A model generated the notes under the pieces. That model saw only the letters and a program-made list of their open reading frames with translations. It was not told the DNA's origin and ran no database searches. A stretch of 64,000 nucleotides of DNA from Bacteroidota bacterium (GTDB lineage: Bacteria > Bacteroidota > Bacteroidia > Flavobacteriales > Flavobacteriaceae). Shown here piece after piece: positions 8,865 to 17,852 of the stretch. The stretch's first letter is position 1. Each line of letters begins with the position of its first letter. The translations under genes were made by a program, and so were the position numbers. The stretch covers positions 1 through 64,000 of the forward strand of contig JAIUNZ010000009.1 in the NCBI GenBank assembly GCA_020161455.1, read 5' to 3'.

Positions 8865-10001
8865 TTAAATCAATCCTCTTGAAATAACAATTCTTTGAAT
8901 TTCTGATGTTCCTTCATAAATCTGTGTGATTTTACTATCGCGCATCATTCGTTCTACATGATATTCGGCTACATAGCCGTTTCCACCATGAATTTGAACG
9001 GCTTCATTTGCTACCTCAAGTGCGATTTCTGATGCATATAATTTTGCCATTGCTCCGCTGTGTGCAATGTCTTTTCCTTCGTCTTTTTCGCTAGCTGCTT
9101 TTAACACTAATAGTTTGGCTGCTGTAACTTTTACAAACATGTCTGCTAGTTTGAACGCGATGGCTTGGTGTTTGAAGATTTCTTTTCCAAATGCTTTTCG
9201 TTCTTGCGAATATTTTAACGCTAATTTGTAAGCTCCAGTTGCAATTCCTAATGCTTGTGATGCAATACCAATCCTTCCGCCATTTAAAACATTCATAGCA
9301 AATGAAAATCCGAATCCGTCGGCACCGATTCTATTTTCTTTTGGGACTTTTACATCTGAAAACATTAAAGAATGTGTATCGCTACCACGAATTCCCATTT
9401 TCTTTTCTTTTGGTCCAATATCAAAGCCTTTCCAACCTTTTTCTACAATAAAAGCATTGATTCCTTTGTGTCCTTTTTCAACATCGGTTTGGGCAATTAC
9501 TAAATAGGTTGAGGCTGTTGCTCCGTTAGTTATCCAGTTTTTAGTTCCATTCAATAAGTAATGGTCGCCTTTATCGATTGCTGTGGTTTTTTGTGAAGTT
9601 GCATCACTTCCAGCTTCTGGTTCTGAAAGGCAAAACGCTCCAATAACTTCACCTTTGGCAAGTGGAACGAGGTATTTCATTTTTTGTTCTTCGTTGCAAT
9701 ATTTTTCCATTCCAGCACAAACTAAAGAGTTGTTTACTGACATGATTACTGCGGCAGAGGCATCTACTTTTGCAATCTCAGTCATTGCCAAAACATAAGA
9801 AACACTATCTAAACCTGAACCACCATATTTGGGATCAACCATCATTCCAAGGAACCCTAGTTCACCCATCATTTTTACTTGTTCTGTTGGGAATTTAGAG
9901 TGTTCGTCTCTTTCAATTACACCAGGTAATAGTTCTGCTTGAGCAAAATCTTTTGCTGCTTGCTGAATCATTAATTGTTCTTCGGTAAGATTAAAATCCA
10001 T
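8865..10001 (-). CDS. Acyl-CoA dehydrogenase
   Basis: 378 residues from the ATG at 10001 (MDFNLTEEQ), the usual length of short-chain/butyryl-type enzymes. The N-terminal helical domain is followed by the FAD-binding middle domain (CLSEPEAGSD; NGTKNWITNG) and the C-terminal helical domain with QIHGGNGY. The catalytic Glu is expected in IYEGTSEIQR near the C-terminus. It oxidises acyl-CoA to trans-2-enoyl-CoA and passes electrons to ETF. An in-frame upstream start at 10058 is rejected because a predicted promoter -7 box (10056-10063) covers it. The gene is divergent from anmK. Confidence 0.92.
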   Translation of the reverse strand: MDFNLTEEQLMIQQAAKDFAQAELLPGVIERDEHSKFPTEQVKMMGELGFLGMMVDPKYGGSGLDSVSYVLAMTEIAKVDASAAVIMSVNNSLVCAGMEKYCNEEQKMKYLVPLAKGEVIGAFCLSEPEAGSDATSQKTTAIDKGDHYLLNGTKNWITNGATASTYLVIAQTDVEKGHKGINAFIVEKGWKGFDIGPKEKKMGIRGSDTHSLMFSDVKVPKENRIGADGFGFSFAMNVLNGGRIGIASQALGIATGAYKLALKYSQERKAFGKEIFKHQAIAFKLADMFVKVTAAKLLVLKAASEKDEGKDIAHSGAMAKLYASEIALEVANEAVQIHGGNGYVAEYHVERMMRDSKITQIYEGTSEIQRIVISRGLI

Positions 10002-10018
10002 ATTTTGTTTATTGTAAA

Positions 10019-10050
10019 TTGAATATTGTAAAATGTATATTGTATTTTTG
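10019..10050 (+). promoter_or_regulatory. Predicted anmK promoter
   Basis: The -7 box TATTTTTG (10043-10050) matches the Bacteroidota consensus TAnnTTTG, with TTG at 10019-10021, 21 bases upstream. The start codon at 10108 gives a leader of roughly 50 bases. Confidence 0.55.
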
Positions 10051-10055
10051 AGTGC

Positions 10056-10087
10056 CAAAAGTACGTTTTAAAACTTAAAATTTCAAA
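10056..10087 (-). promoter_or_regulatory. Predicted acyl-CoA dehydrogenase promoter
   Basis: Read on the minus strand: TTTG (10084-10087), 20 bases, then TACTTTTG (10056-10063). This matches the Bacteroidota promoter. It overlaps the false upstream start at 10058 and so supports the ATG at 10001. Confidence 0.65.
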
Positions 10088-10107
10088 CGATTTAGTAATT
10101 TTAGAAT

Positions 10108-11175
10108 ATGTCTAAGGAAAGCTATAAAGTTGTAGGTGTGATGAGTGGAACTTCGCTTGACGGAATTGATTTGGCTCATCTTGATTTTAGTATTGAAGAT
10201 GGAAAATGGTCGTTTAAAGTTCATGAATGTGAAACAATTGCTTATCCTAAAGAATGGTTAAACAAACTTAAAATAGCGGTTTCTTTTTCGAAAGATGCTT
10301 TAGACGATTTAAATAAAAAATACACTCAATTTCTTGGAGCAACCATTCGTGGTTTTATAGATAAACATCAATTGAAAAATTTGGATGCTGTTTGTAGTCA
10401 TGGGCATACTATTTTACATCAACCTCAGCGTGGTTTTACTTTACAGATTGGAAATCTTCCTGAGTTGGCTACTTTGGTTAACGAACGTGTAGTTTGTGAT
10501 TTTAGAGTTCAGGATGTTGAACTTGGTGGACAAGGTGCACCACTTGTACCGATTGGTGATCGAATTTTATTTTCGGATTATGATTATTGTTTGAATTTAG
10601 GTGGTTTTTCGAATGTTTCTTTTGAAGATGGAACCCGTCGTATTGCCTTCGATATTTCGCCTGTGAATACCGTATTGAATTTTTATGCTAACCGATTGGG
10701 ATTTGATTATGATGATAAAGGAAATTTAGCCCAAAAAGGCGCTATTGACGATGCTTTATTTGATACTTTAAATGGTTTAGACTACTATCAAAAAACATTT
10801 CCAAAGTCGCTTGGTTTTGAGTTTGTAAAAGAAGTTGTTTTGCCTTTGATGGAAACTTTTTCTTTATCTACTGAAGATAAAATGAGGACTTTTGTAGAGC
10901 ATATTGCTTATCAAACGTCTATTGCATTGCCTAAAAAATCTGGAAAATTATTAGCTACTGGTGGTGGAACTTATAATGATTTTTTATTGGAACGGATACG
11001 GTATTATTTACCCGAAATGGAAATTATTGTTCCCGACAAAACCTTATTAGAATATAAAGAAGCTTTGATTTTTGGGTTGCTTGGCGTGTTGAAACTGCGA
11101 AATGAAATTAATGTTTTGAGTAGTGTTACTGGTGCTAAACATGACCATTCTAGTGGAGTGGTTTTTGATGTTTGA
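10108..11175 (+). CDS. anmK: Anhydro-N-acetylmuramic acid kinase
   Basis: 355 residues, close to the usual AnmK length of about 370. The N-terminus carries the family signature VGVMSGTSLDGID. Sugar-kinase/actin-fold phosphate motifs follow (GGFSNVSF; ATGGGTYND). AnmK opens and phosphorylates 1,6-anhydro-MurNAc to MurNAc-6-phosphate in peptidoglycan recycling in the cytoplasm. It is transcribed away from the acyl-CoA dehydrogenase gene and is followed after about 30 bases by a tandem repeat array. Confidence 0.95.
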   Translation: MSKESYKVVGVMSGTSLDGIDLAHLDFSIEDGKWSFKVHECETIAYPKEWLNKLKIAVSFSKDALDDLNKKYTQFLGATIRGFIDKHQLKNLDAVCSHGHTILHQPQRGFTLQIGNLPELATLVNERVVCDFRVQDVELGGQGAPLVPIGDRILFSDYDYCLNLGGFSNVSFEDGTRRIAFDISPVNTVLNFYANRLGFDYDDKGNLAQKGAIDDALFDTLNGLDYYQKTFPKSLGFEFVKEVVLPLMETFSLSTEDKMRTFVEHIAYQTSIALPKKSGKLLATGGGTYNDFLLERIRYYLPEMEIIVPDKTLLEYKEALIFGLLGVLKLRNEINVLSSVTGAKHDHSSGVVFDV

Positions 11176-11204
11176 TACTGGTGTTATGAAGATTTTAAAC
11201 TTTT

Positions 11205-11413
11205 AACGGATGCTCCAACACTCTGAACGGACTGTTCAACACTCTGAACGGATGCTCCAACACTCTAAACGGATGGTTCAACACTCTGAACGGACGGTAT
11301 AACACTCTAGTCGGATGCTCCAATACTCTAGTCGGATGGTTCAACACTTTAAGCGGATGCCTTAACACTCTTGACGGATACTGCAACACTCTTAACGGAT
11401 GCTTCAACACTGA
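11205..11413. repeat. Tandem array of ten 21-bp repeats
   Basis: Ten head-to-tail units with an exact 21-base period start at 11205, 11226, 11247, 11268, 11289, 11310, 11331, 11352, 11373 and 11394 (the last slightly diverged). The plus-strand unit is close to AACGGATGCTCCAACACTCT. CGGA is invariant in all ten, while bases 7-12 of the unit vary. It fills most of the 310-base gap between convergent anmK and the hypothetical gene at 11486. The minus strand is open for 78 codons across it (11195-11431, GTG start) as ten heptads like VLNHPFR. I regard that frame as a by-product of a period divisible by three, since it opens just past a terminator. Confidence 0.9.
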
Positions 11414-11431
11414 TGAATTGTTATTGGACAC

Positions 11432-11459
11432 AAAAAAAGAGCTTCGTTTTTGAAGCTCT
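11432..11459 (-). terminator. Terminator of the hypothetical gene at 11486
   Basis: AGAGCTTC (11438-11445) pairs with GAAGCTCT (11452-11459) around a 6-base loop. On the minus strand the hairpin is followed directly by a run of seven T. It separates the hypothetical gene from the 21-bp repeat array. Confidence 0.8.
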
Positions 11460-11485
11460 ACCTAAGATTGGACGAGTGATTTTTT

Positions 11486-12202
11486 TTATTCTTTTGGACG
11501 CGAAAAGACTAATCCGCTGATTTGACGGTACTGCGGTGATGCTGCGCCGAAGACTGATTTTACATAGTTTTTTACTTCGTAGGCAATGTCGACTAAACCC
11601 GTTTCTTGGTCGTAAAGCTCGCCATCTCGGGCGATCATTGCGTTGCTGTATGGCACATAGATTATTTTTACTTCGTTGTTTTTGTTGTTTAACTTTTCAT
11701 GCAGGGTTACCAATGATGTCACTTTTAAATCGTCTTCGTTAGGATTGTAGTTTGGCTCTGTTTGCGCCAAGACTATTAATTCTTCGAAGTTGTCGACTAA
11801 CCGATCATAACTTTGTTGGGAAACAGAGATTTTGTTTTCTTCGGTTTCTTGGGTAAGTTCTTTAGCTCTTTTGCCTGTTAGCTTTCTGATGATTGTGCGT
11901 GCATCTTTGATGACTGTTGATGGCACTTGCTGTGCAATTAATGAGTTAATAATTTTTGTTGCTAATGGTCTTAGCGGCTTGAAAAGGAGTTGTCTTTCTC
12001 CAGTTTTTGAGTCGAAAGGTTCTTTGGTGTCTTTGACTGTTCTTAATTTTTCTTTGGCGGCTTCCCATTTTGCTTCGAGTGCTGGGATTGCTAAAGTTGG
12101 GTTTGACGGATTGTAGTTTGTTCCGTAGCCCGATGCAAAATTGATGATGATGCCGAAGTTGGCTACATTTTTTGCATGTCCTTTTTCTGATGTTGAGCTC
12201 AT
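11486..12202 (-). CDS. Hypothetical protein, unrecognised
   Basis: 238 residues, soluble, no signal peptide or membrane segment. The N-terminus (about 1-40) contains FGIIINFASGYGTNYNPSNP. The middle is charged and helical (KRAKELTQETEE), and the end is more mixed (LYDQETGLVDIAYEVKNYVKSVFG). I cannot assign a family. It is monocistronic, with its own terminator. Codon choice looks somewhat richer in G and C than its neighbours, by eye. Confidence 0.7.
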   Translation of the reverse strand: MSSTSEKGHAKNVANFGIIINFASGYGTNYNPSNPTLAIPALEAKWEAAKEKLRTVKDTKEPFDSKTGERQLLFKPLRPLATKIINSLIAQQVPSTVIKDARTIIRKLTGKRAKELTQETEENKISVSQQSYDRLVDNFEELIVLAQTEPNYNPNEDDLKVTSLVTLHEKLNNKNNEVKIIYVPYSNAMIARDGELYDQETGLVDIAYEVKNYVKSVFGAASPQYRQISGLVFSRPKE

Positions 12203-12359
12203 GAGTAAAAGATTAAATTGTTGTTTGTGAACTATTTCACAATTAAATACTTATCAAATGTCTTGCCAAGTTTTGTGCGTAAAGTATTAAAGTTGTGTTA
12301 AAGTTTTGAGTCTAATTTTAAGTTTAAAAAACAAAAATAAAAGCATTCAAAAAATTTAT

Positions 12360-12367
12360 TACATTTG
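12360..12367 (+). promoter_or_regulatory. Possible -7 promoter box for the secreted protein gene
   Basis: TACATTTG matches TAnnTTTG and lies 17 bases before the start at 12385. No TTG was found at the expected -33 distance, so this is only a partial match. Confidence 0.35.
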
Positions 12368-12384
12368 AATTTAAATCAAAAAAT

Positions 12385-14433
12385 ATGAGAAATAAATTAC
12401 TTCTGGTTTTTGTGTTTTTATTATTTCAAAATGCTAATTGTAAAACCCTATTTTTATTAAATGACACTACATCTAAAGAAGTAATTCTTTCTGTGCCTGT
12501 TACTCCAACTTTGAGTTCACTAAATGTATGTGATAACAATAATGATGGATTTTCGGTTTTTGATTTAACATTACAAACACCTACTATATTGGCCGCTCAA
12601 AGTGGAAGTTCTTCTAATTACGATGTAAGTTATTATAATGACGCCGCTACTACAAGTTTTATTTCTAATCCTAGTTCCTATTATAACATTTCAAATCCTC
12701 AAATTATTTATTATAAGATAGTGGATACTACTACATCGGAATATGCGGTAGGTTCGTTTTTAATTATTGTGAATAATAGCCCTAATCCTATTACTAGTCT
12801 TCCAAATATAGAAGTATGTGATTCAGACAGCAATACTCAAAACGGAAGCACATTAGTTAACCTAACACAATTGACACCATTGGTTTTAGCTCAACAAATA
12901 TTACCTGCATCAAATTATACTGTTACTTATTATACTAGCATGAGTAATGCCGAAGCTGGAGTTTCTCCTATTATAAATTCTTCAAGTTATACTGGAACTA
13001 ATGGACAAACTATTTGGGTTCGATGTGAAACTAATGCAACCGGATGTTTTGGTGTTGGAAGTTTTCAGTTGATAGTACATGCGCCTTTGCAACTAACAAC
13101 ACCTACTTCTTTAGATGTTTGTGATGATTATGTGACACCTAATGATGGTACGGCTTCTTTTGACTTAACCTTGAAAATAAATGAAATTCTACAAGGAGCA
13201 GTTGGCTGTACAATTCAGTTTTTCCCTTCTTTGGCTAATGCTCAAACTAATACTAACGAGATTACTACTCTAACTAATTATGTAAATCCAATACCTTTTA
13301 TCCAAACGTTAGGTGTTAGAGTAATTAATCCTTTGGGATGTGCTAGCTATACCACACTAAACATAAGAGTTTTGCCGATTCCGATAACTCAACAACCTAG
13401 TTATCCAACATATAGCTTATGTGACTATGACCAAAGTATAATCGGCTATGAAGTTTTTAATTTACAAAGCCAATTAGCAACCATTTTGATGGGTCAAAAT
13501 GGAATGAGTGTTCAATTTTATCCAAGTTTACAAGATGCACAGAATGGTATTAATGAAATTACTAATCTAAATTATGGAAATACTAACATTTATGCTCAAA
13601 CACTAGGCATAAGGGTTACCAATAACTCGGCTGGTTGCTATTCTATTTCGACAATGGATATTGTTGTTTATCCACTACCAACTCCAAATATTACCACTAA
13701 TACTGGTCTAAATGAAGTTTATGTAGATAGTGACAGTAATGTGGTACAATCGCTTTTATTGGATTCCAATGTTTCAGGAAATTATTCTTATCAATGGTAT
13801 CTGGATGGAGTTTTAATTCCTAATGCAACTAACTCCACTTATTTGGTAGATACTGCTTCTTCAAATAATGCTGTTAGAAACTATACTGTAGAGGTTACCA
13901 CAATAGATACTGGATGTTTTGCAATATCTTCTACATTTATTGTGATTCAAATTGTTTCTATTGCACCACCTTCGGGTTCAACAAGTCAATCATTTACAGA
14001 AGGTCAAACTTTGGCTGACATTGTTGTTAATGGAGAAAACATTCAATGGTATTCATCGGTTACTGGTACTACTCCGTTACCACTAAATACTCCTTTAGTA
14101 AATGGTGTTACTTATTATGCAACGCAAACTATTAATGGCGTTCAAAGTTTAGCAAGACTTGCTGTAACAGTAACTGTTGGGTTGGGTGTTTCTGAAAACG
14201 AATTACTGAACGTGATTTTAACTCCAAATCCTGTTAAAAATACTTTTCATTTGCAATCGAGAACCGTTCTAAAAACTGCTGTACTTTATAATTTATTGGG
14301 TCAAAAAGTTTTGGAACAACATTTTAATAATACACATATTACTCTAGATGTTTCTAACTTAACTAGTGGAAATTACATCTTGAAAGTTTATTCGGAAACT
14401 GGTCAAAAAACATTTCGAATGATTAAGGAATAA
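12385..14433 (+). CDS. T9SS type A sorting-tail protein with repeated beta modules
   Basis: 682 residues. A signal peptide occupies about residues 1-20. Four related modules of about 95 residues follow, each opening with a Cys-Asp pair (LNVCDNNNDG, IEVCDSDSNT, LDVCDDYVTP, YSLCDYDQSI) and several containing a tract like FYPSLQDAQNG. An Ig-like stretch (SYQWYLDGVLIPNATNSTYL) and a type A sorting domain come next (from about residue 606, LTPNPVKNTFHLQS to FRMIKE). It is expected to be exported by T9SS, cut by PorU and attached to the cell surface or released. Ligand and function are unknown. Confidence 0.85.
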   Translation: MRNKLLLVFVFLLFQNANCKTLFLLNDTTSKEVILSVPVTPTLSSLNVCDNNNDGFSVFDLTLQTPTILAAQSGSSSNYDVSYYNDAATTSFISNPSSYYNISNPQIIYYKIVDTTTSEYAVGSFLIIVNNSPNPITSLPNIEVCDSDSNTQNGSTLVNLTQLTPLVLAQQILPASNYTVTYYTSMSNAEAGVSPIINSSSYTGTNGQTIWVRCETNATGCFGVGSFQLIVHAPLQLTTPTSLDVCDDYVTPNDGTASFDLTLKINEILQGAVGCTIQFFPSLANAQTNTNEITTLTNYVNPIPFIQTLGVRVINPLGCASYTTLNIRVLPIPITQQPSYPTYSLCDYDQSIIGYEVFNLQSQLATILMGQNGMSVQFYPSLQDAQNGINEITNLNYGNTNIYAQTLGIRVTNNSAGCYSISTMDIVVYPLPTPNITTNTGLNEVYVDSDSNVVQSLLLDSNVSGNYSYQWYLDGVLIPNATNSTYLVDTASSNNAVRNYTVEVTTIDTGCFAISSTFIVIQIVSIAPPSGSTSQSFTEGQTLADIVVNGENIQWYSSVTGTTPLPLNTPLVNGVTYYATQTINGVQSLARLAVTVTVGLGVSENELLNVILTPNPVKNTFHLQSRTVLKTAVLYNLLGQKVLEQHFNNTHITLDVSNLTSGNYILKVYSETGQKTFRMIKE

Positions 14434-14434
14434 C

Positions 14435-14467
14435 AAAAAAGCCAATCGAAACTGATTGGCTTTTTTT
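14435..14467. terminator. Bidirectional terminator between convergent genes
   Basis: GCCAATC (14441-14447) and GATTGGC (14454-14460) with a 6-base loop, flanked by six A on one side and seven T on the other. It can serve both the secreted protein gene and the PDH E2 gene. Confidence 0.85.
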
Positions 14468-14492
14468 ATTTATTTAAAACTCTATTTAGTTT

Positions 14493-16121
14493 TTATGCTA
14501 ACATCGTTACTGGGTTTTCCAGATAGGTACGCAATGTTTGCAGGAATTGTGCTCCTGTAGCTCCATCGACTGTTCTGTGGTCGCAAGCTAAAGTAACTGT
14601 CATTGTATTTCCAACTACAATTTGACCATTTTTTACAACTGGTTTTTGCTCGATAGCTCCCACTGATAAAATAGCTGAGTTAGGCTGATTGATAATTGAT
14701 GTAAACGACTGGATTCCGAACATACCTAAGTTAGACACTGTGAATGTGCTTCCTTCCATTTCGGCAGGTGTTAGTTTTTTATTTTTTGCTTTTCCTGCTA
14801 AATCTTTTACGCTAGCACCGATTTGAGACAATGTCATTTGGTCTGTAAAATTCAACACCGGAACTACTAAACCATCTTCAACTGCTACTGCAACACCAAT
14901 ATTTACATGGTGGTTGATTAGCATTGCATCCGCTGTCCATTGAGAATTTACCTGTGGGTGCTTTTTTAATGCCATAGCACACGCTTTTACTACCATATCG
15001 TTAAACGATACTTTAGTATCTGGAACTGTATTGATGACTGCTCTTGCATTCATCGCTTCGTCCATGCTCACTTCAATGGTTAAATAGTAATGTGGTGCCG
15101 TGAATTTAGATTCTGCTAAACGCTTCGCAATGGTTTTACGCATTTGCGAGTTTTTGATTTCCTCGGTGTATTTTTCTCCCGCAGGAACAAATGGTTTTAC
15201 CACTGGTGCTGCTGCTGAAGTAGAAGCTACTGGTTGTGCAACTGGTGCTGCCGCAGCTGCAGCAGGTGTAAAGTTTTCTACATCGCTTTTGGTAATTCTA
15301 CCATTGTCACCTGATCCTTTTACATTTGCCAGGTTGATTCCTTTTTCTTTAGCAATCTGTTTTGCTAATGGTGATGCAAATATTCTTTCGGAATTGTTTG
15401 TTGTTTGTGGTTGATTGTTTGTTGTTTCAGCTGGTGCTGAAGCAGGCGCTGGAGCTTCTGCTTTAGGAGCTGAACCTCCTTTTTTATAATTCTCTGCGAT
15501 TCCTGAAACGTCTGTTCCTGCAGGACCAATGATTGCTAAAACGCTATCCACTGGTGCTGTTCCACCTTCCTGAATTCCTACTGATAACAATGTACCTGCA
15601 TTGAACGATTCGAATTCCATTGTTGCTTTATCAGTTTCGATTTCAGCAAGAATATCGCCTTCTTTAACTGTATCGCCCACTTTCTTTAACCACGTTGCAA
15701 CCGTTCCTTCTGTCATTGTATCGCTCAATCTTGGCATTGTAACTACTACTACGCCTTTTGGAAGTTCGGCAGTTTGTTGTTTATCGTTTGTTGTTTGTGG
15801 CTCTGATGTTGCTTTTGCTTCTTCTGATTTTGGAGCTTCTTCTGTTGATGTTCCTCCTGCTAATAAAGCTGAAATATCTTCGCCTTCTTTACCAATGATT
15901 GCTAATAATGAATCCACTGGTGCGGTTTCACCTTCTGGAATTCCTATGTGTAATAAAGTACCCGCGTTGAATGATTCAAACTCCATGGTGGCTTTATCAG
16001 TTTCAATTTCTGCTAAAATATCGCCTTCTTTAACTGTATCGCCAACTTTTTTTAACCAAGTTGCTACAGTTCCTTCTGTCATTGTATCGCTTAAGCGAGG
16101 CATTGTTATTTTGATAGCCAT
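14493..16121 (-). CDS. pdhC: Pyruvate dehydrogenase E2, dihydrolipoamide acetyltransferase
   Basis: 542 residues. Two nearly identical lipoyl domains (about 1-77 and 123-200) carry ETDKA, with lipoyl-lysines Lys43 and Lys165. They are separated by Ala/Pro/Thr-rich linkers. The peripheral subunit-binding domain is at about 245-285 (SPLAKQIAKEKGINL) and the catalytic domain at about 320-542, with active-site motif DHRTVDG (His515). E2 transfers the acetyl group from lipoyl to CoA. It lies three bases downstream of the E1alpha gene, a clear operon. E1beta is not in the window. Confidence 0.96.
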   Translation of the reverse strand: MAIKITMPRLSDTMTEGTVATWLKKVGDTVKEGDILAEIETDKATMEFESFNAGTLLHIGIPEGETAPVDSLLAIIGKEGEDISALLAGGTSTEEAPKSEEAKATSEPQTTNDKQQTAELPKGVVVVTMPRLSDTMTEGTVATWLKKVGDTVKEGDILAEIETDKATMEFESFNAGTLLSVGIQEGGTAPVDSVLAIIGPAGTDVSGIAENYKKGGSAPKAEAPAPASAPAETTNNQPQTTNNSERIFASPLAKQIAKEKGINLANVKGSGDNGRITKSDVENFTPAAAAAAPVAQPVASTSAAAPVVKPFVPAGEKYTEEIKNSQMRKTIAKRLAESKFTAPHYYLTIEVSMDEAMNARAVINTVPDTKVSFNDMVVKACAMALKKHPQVNSQWTADAMLINHHVNIGVAVAVEDGLVVPVLNFTDQMTLSQIGASVKDLAGKAKNKKLTPAEMEGSTFTVSNLGMFGIQSFTSIINQPNSAILSVGAIEQKPVVKNGQIVVGNTMTVTLACDHRTVDGATGAQFLQTLRTYLENPVTMLA

Positions 16122-16124
16122 AAT

Positions 16125-17126
16125 TTATAGTCTGTGTGGGATGAAAGGATAATTTTCTTGCTCGTAAACAACGTCATACAGTTGTTGTGCTTCTGGGAAA
16201 GGAGATTCTTCTGCGAATGTTGCACATTCTTCTACTAAATCTTTTACTCTTTCGTCTATTGCTTCAATCTCTTCGTCGGTGGCGTATTTTTTTTCTTTAA
16301 TAACATCTAAGACTTGAGTGATTGGGTCAATTTTTTTGTATTCTTCAACTTCTTCTTTGGTACGATATAATTGTGCATCTGACATTGAATGACCTCTATA
16401 TCTGTATGTTTTCATTTCTAAGAATGTTGGCCCATCTCCACGACGTGCTCTTTCCATTGCTTCGTGCATCGCTTCAGCCACTTTAACAGGATTCATTCCG
16501 TCAACTGGTCCGCATGGCATTTCGTACCCTAAACCAAGTTTCCAAATATCTGTATGATTTGCTGTTCTTTCTACAGAAGTTCCCATAGCGTAACCGTTGT
16601 TTTCACAAATGAATACTACTGGAAGTTTCCATAACATAGCCATATTGAACGCTTCGTGTAATGAACCTTGTCGTGCAGCACCATCCCCAAAATAGGTTAA
16701 AGTAACTCCGCCTGTTTCAAAATATTTATCGGCAAAAGCCATTCCTGCACCAACTGGAATTTGTGCTCCAACGATACCGTGACCTCCATAGAAACCGTGT
16801 TCTTTTGAAAAAATATGCATTGAACCACCCATTCCTTTGGATGTTCCCGTTACTTTTCCTAATAATTCTGCCATTACTTTTCTTGGATCCACACCCATTC
16901 CTATTGGTTGAACGTGATTACGATAAGCTGTAATCATTTTATCTTTTCCACCTAAATTCATAACATGTAAAGCACCTGCTAAAACAGCTTCTTGACCGTT
17001 ATATAGGTGTAAAAATCCTCTAACTTTTTGTTGAATATAAAGTGCTGCAAGTTTGTCCTCAAACTTTCTCCAAAATTGCATTTGTTCATACCAATCAAGG
17101 TATGTTTCTTTTGTAATTGGTTTCAT
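16125..17126 (-). CDS. pdhA: Pyruvate dehydrogenase E1 component, alpha subunit
   Basis: 333 residues, standard for the alpha subunit of heterotetrameric E1. The thiamine diphosphate motif GDGAARQGSLHEAFN continues to ICENN, and the phosphorylation-loop-like region YRYRGHSMSD is present. With E1beta it decarboxylates pyruvate and acetylates the E2 lipoyl group. First gene of the pair with E2. Confidence 0.96.
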   Translation of the reverse strand: MKPITKETYLDWYEQMQFWRKFEDKLAALYIQQKVRGFLHLYNGQEAVLAGALHVMNLGGKDKMITAYRNHVQPIGMGVDPRKVMAELLGKVTGTSKGMGGSMHIFSKEHGFYGGHGIVGAQIPVGAGMAFADKYFETGGVTLTYFGDGAARQGSLHEAFNMAMLWKLPVVFICENNGYAMGTSVERTANHTDIWKLGLGYEMPCGPVDGMNPVKVAEAMHEAMERARRGDGPTFLEMKTYRYRGHSMSDAQLYRTKEEVEEYKKIDPITQVLDVIKEKKYATDEEIEAIDERVKDLVEECATFAEESPFPEAQQLYDVVYEQENYPFIPHRL

Positions 17127-17198
17127 TTTTTAATGAATTACTATGATTAGTTACGTAATAATCGATTGCAAGCTTCTGTTTTAAAAGAATGCGAATTG

Positions 17199-17206
17199 CA
17201 AAAGTA
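17199..17206 (-). promoter_or_regulatory. Possible -7 promoter box for pdhA
   Basis: TACTTTTG on the minus strand fits TAnnTTTG and lies 72 bases before the pdhA start. No TTG is visible at the usual -33 distance. Confidence 0.35.
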
Positions 17207-17298
17207 TGATATTGATTGTAGAAGTAAAAATAATTCCAAATTAAAATAGTATTTTTTACAACTAGTGTTTTTAAAAATATTAACTATATCGATATAGC

Positions 17299-17781
17299 TT
17301 ACAACGATGTTTTGTCGAATGTTAGCGGCAACAAATTATTGATTGAATCTGACTTATAAACTTCTCCCGATTCGCCCATGAAAAATATTTCTATCGGTGT
17401 ATTTTGTTTAAACTCATATTCTGCAATTGATTGACGACAACCTCCACAAGGTGGAATCGGTGATAGTGTTGGGTTGTTATCTGAAGCTGCTGAAATGGCT
17501 AGCTTTATGATTTTTGCATCGGGATAAATTGCTCCGGCTTGAAAAATTGCTACTCTTTCGGCACATAATCCCGAAGGATAAGCAGCATTTTCTTGATTGG
17601 AACCTAACACAATCTTACCGTTGTCTAACAATATAGCTGCACCTACTCTAAACTTAGAATAGGGAGCATAAGCACTTTTTCTTATCTCGATAGCTTGTTG
17701 CATTAATGCTTTTACCTCCGAGGATAAATCATCGATAGTATTAAAAACTTCGAATGTTGTTTTAATTTCAAGTTTTTTCAT
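17299..17781 (-). CDS. cdd: Cytidine deaminase
   Basis: 160 residues with the zinc site complete: Cys73 with catalytic Glu75 in CAERVAIF, and Cys112 and Cys115 in PPCGGCRQ. It matches the homotetrameric short form. It deaminates cytidine or deoxycytidine to uridine in pyrimidine salvage. It lies between porV and pdhA on the same strand, but a strong hairpin separates it from porV, so it is probably a separate transcript. Confidence 0.95.
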   Translation of the reverse strand: MKKLEIKTTFEVFNTIDDLSSEVKALMQQAIEIRKSAYAPYSKFRVGAAILLDNGKIVLGSNQENAAYPSGLCAERVAIFQAGAIYPDAKIIKLAISAASDNNPTLSPIPPCGGCRQSIAEYEFKQNTPIEIFFMGESGEVYKSDSINNLLPLTFDKTSL

Positions 17782-17793
17782 TCTGTATAGTGG

Positions 17794-17830
17794 AAAAAAA
17801 ATCCAAATTTCATAAAACTGAAATTTGGAT
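17794..17830 (-). terminator. Terminator after porV
   Basis: ATCCAAATTTC (17801-17811) and GAAATTTGGAT (17820-17830) form an 11-bp stem with an 8-base loop. On the minus strand a run of T follows (17794-17800). It closes the porU-porV unit before cdd. Confidence 0.85.
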
Positions 17831-17852
17831 TGTTATTAAAATTTATTTTTTA

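Noticed and set aside
10002-10058. Upstream start extending the acyl-CoA dehydrogenase by 19 residues
   Set aside because: The start would fall in the predicted -7 box, and the added residues do not match the family.
11205-11413. 21-bp repeats as a CRISPR array
   Set aside because: No spacers separate the units.
11195-11431. 78-codon minus-strand frame with ten heptads
   Set aside because: It begins with GTG just beyond a strong terminator, and its openness follows from a repeat period of 21. Variation changes amino acids at position 4 of the heptad while the CCG codon never changes, the opposite of protein-level constraint. Listed as a repeat.
15601-16152. 183-codon frame opposite the PDH E2 gene
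   Set aside because: Antisense shadow of the two near-identical lipoyl domains; its internal repeat mirrors them.
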